Assembly: GCA_913057885.1 (NCBI GenBank)
Contig: CAJXOI010000079.1
Span: 1-5,243 of the forward strand
Direction of reading: 5' to 3'
Origin: an uncultured Micavibrio sp.
GTDB lineage: Bacteria > Pseudomonadota > Alphaproteobacteria > Micavibrionales > UBA1664
DNA length: 5,243 nt
Both the position numbers and the translations under genes were made by a program. Positions within the stretch are counted from its first letter, which is position 1; the number at the start of each line of letters is the position of its first letter. The notes under the pieces were generated by a model that was not told where the DNA came from, did no database searches, and worked only from the letters and a program-made list of their open reading frames with translations. Of the stretch, positions 1 through 5,243 are shown piece after piece.

Positions 1-394
1 CGGCGGCAGCAGCTTCTGCTTCGGCCTTTGCGGCTTCTTCAGCTTCCTTCTTTGCTTCTTCCTTCGCTTTTTTCTCTTCGATCAAGGCCAATGCTTTTGC
101 CTTTGGTTGTGATTTTTGTGGGCGGTTGCGTTGCGCCGGCATTTCGGCCAAGCCTGCTTCACCCAAGATACGTGCAACGCGGTCAGATGGTTGAGCCCCT
201 TCGGCCAACCATTTTTTCACCAATTCAGTGTCCAAAACCACGCGGTTTGAATCTTCTTTGGCGAGAAGAGGGTTGTATGTCCCCACTTTCTCGATGAATT
301 TACCGTCACGTGGTGCGCGGGCATCCGCGACAACGATACGATAGAATGGAGCTTTTTTACGACCGCCCCGAGCCATTCTCATTTTTAGTGCCAT
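1..394 (-). CDS. rpsP: 30S ribosomal protein S16 (3' end cut by window edge)
   Basis: S16 is a small-subunit ribosomal protein that binds 16S rRNA and is needed for 30S assembly. The first 131 residues are visible. They open with [20 protein letters not shown], the typical S16 N-terminus, followed by the family segments [22 protein letters not shown] (residues 21-42) and the helix around residues 56-80 ending in [12 protein letters not shown]. From about residue 98 the protein runs into an Ala/Lys/Glu-rich tail, so it is longer than the roughly 80-residue E. coli protein; such tails are familiar in alphaproteobacterial S16. No stop codon lies inside the window. The ATG is preceded by AAAGGAG (402-408) with a 7-nt spacer, which fixes the start. 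It lies 35 nt downstream of the ffh stop with no visible promoter or terminator between, so co-transcription with ffh is likely. Confidence 0.96.
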   Translation of the reverse strand, partial: MALKMRMARGGRKKAPFYRIVVADARAPRDGKFIEKVGTYNPLLAKEDSNRVVLDTELVKKWLAEGAQPSDRVARILGEAGLAEMPAQRNRPQKSQPKAKALALIEEKKAKEEAKKEAEEAAKAEAEAAAA

Positions 395-429
395 TTTTCT
401 ACTCCTTTATATGTTACTAAAATTTGAAA

Positions 430-2004
430 TTACTTTCGCTTTTTACGTTTGCTTTTTTTACTCTTCGTAAAACTTGATTTTGATGGCATTCCACCACCGC
501 CCATACCGCCCATCAGGTCAGGCATTCCGGGGGGTAGCGCTGCGCCACCACCTTGGTTTAAAAACGGATTAGGGCCTAGGCCCGACGGGTCTGAGTGTCC
601 ACCTTTGCCCATCTCCGCTTCCATCTGGCCCATCAATTCATCCATTTGCGGATTGCCGCCCATCATGGATTTCATGTTTTTCATCATGCCGCCCATGCCC
701 ATTTTCTTCATCTGCTTCATCATTTTTTGCATTTGTTCAAATTGTTTCAGCAGTTTGTTCACATCTTGGACTTTTGTTCCTGACCCCATCGCAATACGAC
801 GACGGCGAGAGGCATTGAGGATTTTTGGCTCTGCTCGTTCTTGTTTAGTCATAGAGGACATGATTGCCTCTTGTTTTTTGATCACCGTGTCATCCATACC
901 GGCAGCATCCAATTGCCCTGCCATTTTGCCCAAGCCGGGGATCATTTTCATCATCGCGCCGACACCGCCCATTGAACGGAGCTGTTTTAATTGTTTGGCG
1001 AAATCATCAAGGTCGAATGAACCTTTTTTGAATTTCTCAGCCATTTTTTTGGCTTCGTCTTCGTCAATTGTATCAATGGTTTTTTCAACCAACGACACAA
1101 CATCACCCATGCCAAGGATGCGTGATGCCACACGGTCAGGGTGGAAGAATTCTATTTCAGAGAGCTTTTCGCCTGTCCCGATCAATTTAATTGGCTTACC
1201 CGTGACGCCCTTCATGGACATTGCGGCCCCGCCACGGGCATCACCATCGATACGAGTCAACATAATGCCCGTTAAGCCAACGCGCTCATCAAATATTTTT
1301 GCGGTATTCACCGCATCCTGCCCCGTCATCGCATCTGCCAGGAGGAGCGTTTCAACAGGGCTCACCTCATCGCGAACCTGCTCAACCTCTTGCATCAGCT
1401 CTTCGTCAATTGATAAACGACCCGCAGTATCAAGAAAGACAATATCATATCCGCCTTGCTTGGCCTCTTTCATCGCACGTTTGGCGATTTCGACAGGTTT
1501 TTGCCCCTCAATAATCTCAAGCGTATCGACGCCAACCTGTTCCCCCAAAACCGCCAATTGTTTTTGCGCGGCGGGGCGATAAATATCAAGCGAGGCCATC
1601 AGGATTTTTTTACCGTGCTTGTCCTTCAACAACTTGGCAATTTTACCCGTGGATGTGGTTTTACCAGACCCTTGCAGACCAACCATCAAAAATGGCGCGG
1701 GGGCAGGGGCGTTCAGTTTTAATTCGGTTTCACCCTCCGTACCGCCCAACATCTCAATCAATGCATCATTGACGATTTTAACGACTTGTTGTCCGGGGTT
1801 GACGCCCTTGATAATGTCTTGGCCAACGGCCTTTTCTTTTACCGTTTCGATAAAGTCTTTGACAACTGGAAGGGCGACATCGGCCTCGAGCAGGGCCATG
1901 CGAATTTCGCGCGCGGCGGCGTTGACATCGTCTTCGGACAATGTCTTACGACCCGTGATCGAGCCTAGAATACCACCTAATTTATCGCTCAAACTTTCAA
2001 ACAT
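430..2004 (-). CDS. ffh: Signal recognition particle GTPase Ffh (SRP54)
   Basis: Ffh binds 4.5S RNA and signal sequences emerging from the ribosome, then docks with FtsY at the inner membrane. The 524-residue protein is complete. The N domain covers about residues 1-95. The G domain shows G1 GLQGSGKTT (109-117), DTAGR (192-196), a G4 motif TRID (250-253) followed by GDARGG, and GTGEK (276-280). The methionine-rich M domain begins near 328, with a finger-loop region around 343-360 and the RNA-binding segment SRRRRIAMGSGT (399-410). The tail from about 435 is Met/Gly/Pro-rich and ends in a cluster of Lys/Arg, making it clearly longer than E. coli Ffh (about 453). Arg in place of Lys in G4 is, to my knowledge, normal for this lineage. 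No Shine-Dalgarno sequence is evident before the ATG, but the MFESLSDKL start matches the family exactly. It has its own promoter upstream and leads into rpsP. Confidence 0.98.
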   Translation of the reverse strand: MFESLSDKLGGILGSITGRKTLSEDDVNAAAREIRMALLEADVALPVVKDFIETVKEKAVGQDIIKGVNPGQQVVKIVNDALIEMLGGTEGETELKLNAPAPAPFLMVGLQGSGKTTSTGKIAKLLKDKHGKKILMASLDIYRPAAQKQLAVLGEQVGVDTLEIIEGQKPVEIAKRAMKEAKQGGYDIVFLDTAGRLSIDEELMQEVEQVRDEVSPVETLLLADAMTGQDAVNTAKIFDERVGLTGIMLTRIDGDARGGAAMSMKGVTGKPIKLIGTGEKLSEIEFFHPDRVASRILGMGDVVSLVEKTIDTIDEDEAKKMAEKFKKGSFDLDDFAKQLKQLRSMGGVGAMMKMIPGLGKMAGQLDAAGMDDTVIKKQEAIMSSMTKQERAEPKILNASRRRRIAMGSGTKVQDVNKLLKQFEQMQKMMKQMKKMGMGGMMKNMKSMMGGNPQMDELMGQMEAEMGKGGHSDPSGLGPNPFLNQGGGAALPPGMPDLMGGMGGGGMPSKSSFTKSKKSKRKKRK

Positions 2005-2022
2005 AAAAACCGAACAAAGCTA

Positions 2023-2053
2023 GCCCCAGTGAGCGTATTCGCCGACTTGGGGG
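2023..2053 (-). promoter_or_regulatory. Imperfect hairpin in the ffh leader
   Basis: CCCCAGT (2024-2030) can pair with ACTTGGGG (2045-2052) with one bulged base, and inside this GCG (2033-2035) pairs with CGC (2040-2042) around a TATT loop, with a 2x2 internal mismatch. On the minus strand it would fold in the ffh mRNA leader and end 19 nt before the ATG. It is not an obvious terminator because the T-rich stretch begins several bases later and is interrupted. A role in ffh translation or mRNA stability is inference only. It lacks the conserved SRP RNA loop motif, so it is not a 4.5S RNA. Confidence 0.4.
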
Positions 2054-2098
2054 TACCGTTAAGCACTGAAAATTACATCAGTACATGAATTTGATTGT

Positions 2099-2128
2099 GT
2101 TATATCGTGAGCAGTCAGGAAAAGTCAA
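2099..2128 (-). promoter_or_regulatory. Sigma70-like promoter of ffh
   Basis: Read on the minus strand, TTGACT (2128-2123) and TATAAC (2104-2099) each match the sigma70 consensus at five of six positions, separated by 18 nt. Transcription would begin near 2092, giving a leader of roughly 88 nt before the ffh ATG. It lies just downstream of the terminator of the preceding minus-strand gene, as expected for an independent ffh-rpsP transcription unit. Confidence 0.6.
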
Positions 2129-2142
2129 GAAAAGAAAGACAC

Positions 2143-2173
2143 AAAAAAACCGCTTAATTACTCTTGTAAGCGG
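2143..2173 (-). terminator. Intrinsic terminator after the 76-residue ORF
   Basis: On the minus strand CCGCTTA (2173-2167) and TAAGCGG (2156-2150) form a perfect 7-bp stem with a 10-nt loop, followed directly by seven T residues (2149-2143). It sits 29 nt past the stop codon of the small ORF and just before the ffh promoter, so it separates the two minus-strand units. Confidence 0.85.
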
Positions 2174-2201
2174 CCTGATGGGAGGGAATTAAAACTATTT
2201 T

Positions 2202-2432
2202 TTATGTTTCACGGATTTCGACGCGTTTAAAATCGGCGAAACCATACTTTGCCAGATTATCAAGTGATCTCAGCTGACTGACCAAATCATCCATATCATT
2301 ATCATTGTGCGCAGATAAAAAATCCGGCTTTTTCTTTTTGGACTTCACAACCAGTACGCGGTCGATCGTTCCGTCGGCTAGGCGCGCTTCCTCTAGATGC
2401 ACACCCTCAACATAGGGATGGGTTATCAACAT
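2202..2432 (-). CDS. Hypothetical 76-residue protein
   Basis: I do not recognise this family. The protein is short, soluble-looking and charged, with no signal peptide or membrane segment. It has a basic cluster KSKKKKP near residues 30-36, an acidic patch NDNDMDD near 43-49, and a C-terminal part ending in KRVEIRET. That it is a real gene is supported by AAAGGAG (2439-2445) placed 6 nt before the ATG, by a TAA stop, and by a textbook intrinsic terminator 29 nt beyond. No convincing -35/-10 pair is seen upstream, although a 16-bp palindrome lies 34 nt before the ATG. It appears to be transcribed alone. In many alphaproteobacteria dapF lies between ffh and mtaB, and this protein bears no resemblance to DapF. 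Confidence 0.75.
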   Translation of the reverse strand: MLITHPYVEGVHLEEARLADGTIDRVLVVKSKKKKPDFLSAHNDNDMDDLVSQLRSLDNLAKYGFADFKRVEIRET

Positions 2433-2465
2433 ATCTTTCTCCTTTTATTTTTTAAAATACTGTTC

Positions 2466-2481
2466 AAAATCAAATGATTTT
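2466..2481. repeat. Perfect 16-bp palindrome in the divergent intergenic region
   Basis: AAAATCA (2466-2472) and TGATTTT (2475-2481) are exact inverted copies separated by AA. It lies 34 nt upstream of the small minus-strand ORF and about 140 nt upstream of mtaB. A second GATTTT occurs at 2492-2497, 16 bp after the one inside the palindrome. It could be an operator for a dimeric regulator, but the AT-rich background makes a chance origin possible. Confidence 0.35.
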
Positions 2482-2573
2482 TCCCATGTACGATTTTCAA
2501 TCTAATGGCTAATTGTGGCAAAAAGCAAATTTTCAGACTACTTTCTTTAAAAAAACAATAATGTTACAGGATT

Positions 2574-2593
2574 ACGCAAAAAGTTGCGTTTTT
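2574..2593 (+). promoter_or_regulatory. Small hairpin with T run before mtaB
   Basis: ACGCAA (2574-2579) and TTGCGT (2584-2589) form a perfect 6-bp stem around a 4-nt loop, followed by TTTT (2590-2593). This resembles a short intrinsic terminator or attenuator and ends 26 nt before the preferred mtaB ATG. No gene precedes it on the plus strand, so if functional it would act on the mtaB leader transcript. The stem is short and the T run is brief. AATAAT at 2557-2562 resembles a -10 box but has no good -35 partner. Confidence 0.35.
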
Positions 2594-2619
2594 GTGTAAA
2601 AAAATGCATAAAGCTCGGC

Positions 2620-3870
2620 ATGAGCGCCCAACCTGAAATTTTGACATTTGGATGTCGATTAAACGCCTATGAGTCTGAGGTGATGCGAAAGCATGCAACG
2701 GATGCCGGGTTAGATAACACCATCATTGTGAATAGTTGTGCCGTAACAAAAGAGGCCGAGAGATCGGTACGTCAGGCCATTCGTCGTGCACGTAAACAAA
2801 ATCCGACGGCTCAAATTATTGTCACAGGATGCGCAAGCCAGATTGACCCTGAAGGATATGCAGCAATGCCCGAGGTTAACCGTGTTATTGGAAATGATCT
2901 TAAGTTGGAGGCCAAAACTTGGGGGCTTCGTACAGAGGATAAAATCATCGTCAATGACATTATGGCGGTGGAGGAAACGGCATCGCATCTGGTTGACGGG
3001 TTTGATGGTCGCGCTCGCGCCTTTTTACAAGTTCAAAACGGATGCGACCATCGCTGTACCTTTTGTATCATTCCCTATGGCCGGGGGAATTCACGGTCTG
3101 TGCCTATCGGTATGATATCGGACAATATCAAGCACCTTGTCAGCCAAGGATATAATGAAGTTGTTTTAACCGGTGTAGATGTCACTTCTTATGGTCCTGA
3201 TTTACCTGGAAAACCGACTTTGGGGCAGATGATCCGACGTGTTATGGCTTTAAATCCTGATTTGCCTCGTTTGCGTCTATCATCGCTTGATCCCGTTGAA
3301 ATAGATGATGACATGTGGTGGTTGATTAAGAATGAACCTCGTTTTATGCCGCATCTCCATCTATCCCTTCAGGCGGGGGATGATATGGTTTTGAAGCGCA
3401 TGAAGCGCCGCCATTTACGTCAAGATGCCATCGACGTATGCCATAAAGCCAGAGATCTCCGTCCGGATATGGTTTTTGGCGCGGACATTATTGCAGGGTT
3501 TCCAACAGAAACAGATAGGATGTTCGATAACACATTGCGCGTTGTTGAGGAGTGTGACCTGACGTTTTTGCATGTTTTTCCTTATTCAGAGCGTGAGGGT
3601 ACGCCAGCAGCAAAAATGCCTCAGGTCGACCCAGCGATCAGAAAAGAACGTGCAAAATTATTGCGCGAGGCTGGTGATAAGCAGATTGAAAAATTTAACA
3701 AAGCTCAGGTTGGAAAGACAACAACGGCGATTATTGAACAAAATGGTCACGGTCGCACAGAACATTTTGCCGAAGTGCAGTTAAACGAAAATTTTGATGC
3801 TGGGAGCTTGGTTAAATTACATATAAAAAGCTTCGATTCAGGGCTTTTAAAGGGGCATGTTTTAAAGTAG
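2620..3870 (+). CDS. mtaB: tRNA (N6-threonylcarbamoyladenosine(37)-C2)-methylthiotransferase MtaB
   Basis: MtaB is a radical SAM enzyme that adds a methylthio group to t6A37, giving ms2t6A in tRNAs that read ANN codons. The 416-residue protein starts MSAQPEILTFGCRLNAYESE. The N-terminal UPF0004-type domain carries the three cluster cysteines at C12 (TFGCRLN), C40 (NSCAVT) and C71 (TGCASQ). The radical SAM motif CDHRCTFC gives C142, C146 and C149, followed by IPYGRG, and later family segments include LTGVDVTSYG, HLHLSLQAG, RMKRRH and DIIAGFPTET. The C-terminal 50 or so residues form the TRAM-like RNA-binding part. The frame stays open upstream to a TTG at 2584, but that codon lies in a hairpin and the family alignment favours ATG 2620; neither has a strong ribosome binding site. 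NSCAVT and the RRARKQNP helix fit MtaB better than MiaB or RimO. It leads the cluster ending in ftsY. Confidence 0.95.
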   Translation: MSAQPEILTFGCRLNAYESEVMRKHATDAGLDNTIIVNSCAVTKEAERSVRQAIRRARKQNPTAQIIVTGCASQIDPEGYAAMPEVNRVIGNDLKLEAKTWGLRTEDKIIVNDIMAVEETASHLVDGFDGRARAFLQVQNGCDHRCTFCIIPYGRGNSRSVPIGMISDNIKHLVSQGYNEVVLTGVDVTSYGPDLPGKPTLGQMIRRVMALNPDLPRLRLSSLDPVEIDDDMWWLIKNEPRFMPHLHLSLQAGDDMVLKRMKRRHLRQDAIDVCHKARDLRPDMVFGADIIAGFPTETDRMFDNTLRVVEECDLTFLHVFPYSEREGTPAAKMPQVDPAIRKERAKLLREAGDKQIEKFNKAQVGKTTTAIIEQNGHGRTEHFAEVQLNENFDAGSLVKLHIKSFDSGLLKGHVLK

Positions 3871-3886
3871 AATATTTTTTAACATG
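3856..3886 (+). promoter_or_regulatory. Hairpin spanning mtaB stop and next start codon
   Basis: CATGTT (3856-3861) is exactly complementary to AACATG (3881-3886), and AAA (3864-3866) can pair with TTT (3876-3878) after two T-T mismatches. The mtaB stop TAG (3868-3870) lies in the loop and the ATG of the next gene is in the descending arm. Such a fold would hide the downstream start until a ribosome translating the end of mtaB opens it, which would fit the missing Shine-Dalgarno sequence there. The stem is AT-rich, so stability is uncertain. Confidence 0.3.
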
Positions 3887-4393
3887 TTGTTCACGCTTCT
3901 TTTTGCAGCAGGATTATTTTTGTCATTATGGCCATATTTTGTAGTTATGGGCGTATTTGATTTTCAGTGCAACCCTAATACAAAAGAAAAGAAACTTCCT
4001 GATCGTCCTGCGCGGCGTACGATTGGCCGAAAAAACGAAGATGTGGCAAAGGTCATATCTACAATTTTGGCGTTTCACTTTATTTTATATGGAGCTTTTT
4101 ATGGTTTGATCGAAATCCAACATTTAATGCCTGACGCTTTAATATTATTAATTATTGCCGTGATAGGGGCGGCAATGTTTTATACAGTAACACCAGCCAA
4201 TCGCATGGGACATGCTTATTTATCATCAGGTCAGATCGCGATTATCCATTTTATTTGTAGTTTCGTTGCCTTCACAGTTTTATCGTTATTTATATATGAT
4301 AATGTCGTTTCAACTGAAAAAATGTTATATATTGGCGCATTCGTGTTATCAACGATGTTGATTTTTTCCAAAAAGTTGGAGGTCAAAGAATAA
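3884..4393 (+). CDS. Hypothetical multi-pass membrane protein (169 aa)
   Basis: I do not recognise this family. Five hydrophobic stretches are visible, at about residues 2-24, 57-78, 84-102, 117-138 and 147-163. A basic hydrophilic loop lies between the first and second (about 29-55, containing KEKKLPDRPARRTIGRK), which by the positive-inside rule should face the cytoplasm. The protein begins 13 nt after the mtaB stop, with no clear Shine-Dalgarno sequence, so translation may depend on ribosomes finishing mtaB. Its stop TAA overlaps the ATG of the next gene by one base. No catalytic motif is apparent. The first hydrophobic stretch could be a signal anchor. The gene is AT-richer than ffh. Confidence 0.8.
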   Translation: MLFTLLFAAGLFLSLWPYFVVMGVFDFQCNPNTKEKKLPDRPARRTIGRKNEDVAKVISTILAFHFILYGAFYGLIEIQHLMPDALILLIIAVIGAAMFYTVTPANRMGHAYLSSGQIAIIHFICSFVAFTVLSLFIYDNVVSTEKMLYIGAFVLSTMLIFSKKLEVKE

Positions 4394-4746
4394 TGTGGCT
4401 ATTTGACCTCTCTTATCTTCCATTTAATCTTCTTTTAATCACGTCAGCATTTATTTTTTGTGTCGGGTTATTAGGGCATTTGAATATGAAGTTTTTTAGT
4501 GTCAAAACCACTCAGATAGTTGCCGCAATTGGAGGGGCAGCGTTTGCCCTGTTATATTTCTTTTCTTTTATAACCCTTGTTGCAACCTATTTTGTTCCGG
4601 TATCTCTGGTTCATTACACCTTTTTCACGATTTTTATTGTGATGATATTTATCTATAGCATCTATACCAAGATGGTGACATTTCACCCTGTGCAGATTTT
4701 AGGAATGATCCTATTTGGCATTTCTGCATATTTCTTGCTTGCTTAA
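4393..4746 (+). CDS. Hypothetical four-pass membrane protein (117 aa)
   Basis: The family is not recognised. The protein is almost entirely hydrophobic, with four likely membrane segments at about residues 10-32, 42-68, 72-92 and 99-116, and only short loops such as NMKFFSVKTTQ and YTKMVTFHP. The ATG overlaps the preceding stop (TAATG), and a strong GGAGG (4378-4382) sits 10 nt upstream inside the end of the previous gene, which fixes the start. The tight overlap suggests the two membrane proteins are made together and may form a complex, which is inference. The protein ends at TAA 27 nt before the ftsY ATG, in the same reading frame as ftsY. Confidence 0.8.
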   Translation: MWLFDLSYLPFNLLLITSAFIFCVGLLGHLNMKFFSVKTTQIVAAIGGAAFALLYFFSFITLVATYFVPVSLVHYTFFTIFIVMIFIYSIYTKMVTFHPVQILGMILFGISAYFLLA

Positions 4747-4773
4747 GAGGTTATTCAGTCCTAAGCTGTGGCC

Positions 4774-5243
4774 ATGGTATTTTGGCGTAAGAAGAAAAAT
4801 GCAGCGGAGCAAGAACGCGATCATCACGATAACCGATTATTGCATCATAAAAACGATCCTGATCTTGAGCCGCCGACTGAATACGAATCTGAGTTATCGG
4901 AAGAGCAACTTAAAATCATTAACGAGCCTGAGGAACAGACTGTTGATGACCTCAATCAATCGCCTGTTCCTTCGCATACTGTGCTTGATGATGAAAAAGA
5001 GGAAGAAGATTTGTCCGACCATACGGATGAGGGCGGATGGCTATCCCGCTTATCAAAAGGGTTAAAGAAATCCTCGCAAAAAATCGGCGATGTTCTGACC
5101 AAGCGCAAGCTAGATGATGCTGCGCTGGAAGAACTTGAAGAAACGCTAATTATGGCAGATCTTGGGCCAAAAACATCAGCAAAAATTGTACAGGAATTTT
5201 CAGCCACGCGTTTTGGTAAGGAAGTCACTGAAAAAGAGATCAA
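4774..5243 (+). CDS. ftsY: Signal recognition particle receptor FtsY (3' end cut by window edge)
   Basis: FtsY is the inner-membrane-associated GTPase that receives Ffh-ribosome complexes and hands them to the Sec translocon. Only the first 156 residues are present. They begin MVFWRKKKN, a basic, aromatic start suited to lipid contact, followed by a long acidic A region (about residues 11-86, with runs such as DDEKEEED). Next comes the membrane-targeting helix GGWLSRLSKGLKKSSQKIGD (87-106) and the start of the N domain, with KRKLDDAALEELEETLIMAD (110-129) then LGPKTSAKIVQEF. The GTPase motifs lie beyond the window. ATG 4774 is preferred; an in-frame GTG at 4768 is possible, and an in-frame TAA at 4762 rules out anything earlier. 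No strong ribosome binding site is seen; AAGAGG (4745-4750) is too distant. It probably shares a transcript with mtaB and the two membrane-protein genes. Confidence 0.93.
   Translation, partial: MVFWRKKKNAAEQERDHHDNRLLHHKNDPDLEPPTEYESELSEEQLKIINEPEEQTVDDLNQSPVPSHTVLDDEKEEEDLSDHTDEGGWLSRLSKGLKKSSQKIGDVLTKRKLDDAALEELEETLIMADLGPKTSAKIVQEFSATRFGKEVTEKEI

Noticed and set aside
595..783. Histidine-rich small open frame on the plus strand.
   Set aside because: The His residues come from reading the many Met codons (ATG as CAT) of the Ffh M domain in reverse, so it is an artefact.
1252..1254. Ffh G4 motif reads TRID rather than TK-x-D.
   Set aside because: Arg at this position is, to my knowledge, common in alphaproteobacterial Ffh, and all other GTPase motifs are intact.
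449..1582. Long open frame (377 codons) on the plus strand opposite ffh.
   Set aside because: It is antisense to the highly constrained Ffh coding sequence, is rich in Pro/Ile/Ser as expected from reading Gly/Asp/Met codons backwards, and has no family resemblance.
2005..2201. Possible 4.5S SRP RNA gene next to ffh, suggested by the hairpin.
   Set aside because: The conserved SRP RNA apical motif (GGAAGCAGCC-like) is absent on both strands here and the hairpin is far too short.
2584..2619. Upstream TTG start extending MtaB by 12 residues.
   Set aside because: The extension does not match the family, lies across a hairpin and lacks a ribosome binding site; ATG 2620 fits the family N-terminus.
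4715..5065. Plus-strand open frame overlapping the end of the 117-residue membrane protein and the start of ftsY.
   Set aside because: Out of frame with both genes, with no ribosome binding site and a composition typical of a shadow frame.
4956..5243. Serine-rich open frame on the minus strand at the window end.
   Set aside because: It mirrors the acidic region and N domain of ftsY, whose plus-strand frame gives a clear FtsY match.

Overview
The window looks like a core chromosomal segment of an alphaproteobacterium, of moderate GC overall. The evidence is gene order. On the minus strand, ffh (SRP GTPase) is followed by rpsP (ribosomal protein S16), which is the start of the usual ffh-rpsP-rimM-trmD-rplS cluster. 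Diverging from it on the plus strand are mtaB (tRNA ms2t6A methylthiotransferase) and ftsY (SRP receptor). A C-terminally extended S16, an Ffh with a G4 motif reading TRID, and an FtsY with a long acidic N-terminal region all fit that group. The exact genus cannot be read from the sequence.

Layout. Positions 1-394 (minus) hold the start and most of rpsP, cut by the window edge inside its Ala/Lys/Glu-rich tail. Positions 430-2004 (minus) are a complete ffh with a sigma70-like promoter at 2099-2128 and an imperfect hairpin in its leader. Positions 2202-2432 (minus) encode an unrecognised 76-residue soluble protein with a strong ribosome binding site and its own intrinsic terminator at 2143-2173. 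Positions 2433-2619 are the divergent intergenic region, with a perfect 16-bp palindrome and a small hairpin followed by a T run. Positions 2620-3870 (plus) are mtaB. Two small multi-pass membrane proteins of unknown function follow, 3884-4393 and 4393-4746, tightly packed and overlapping by one base. The 5' part of ftsY runs from 4774 to the window end.

How the genes relate. Ffh and FtsY are the two GTPases of co-translational membrane targeting, and here they sit on opposite sides of one divergent region. S16 and MtaB act on the ribosome and on tRNA, so most of the window is translation and protein-targeting housekeeping. The parts not explained by known families are the 76-residue protein and the membrane-protein pair between mtaB and ftsY. 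I see no mobile element, CRISPR array, tRNA or rRNA, and no convincing sign of a new defence or metabolic system.
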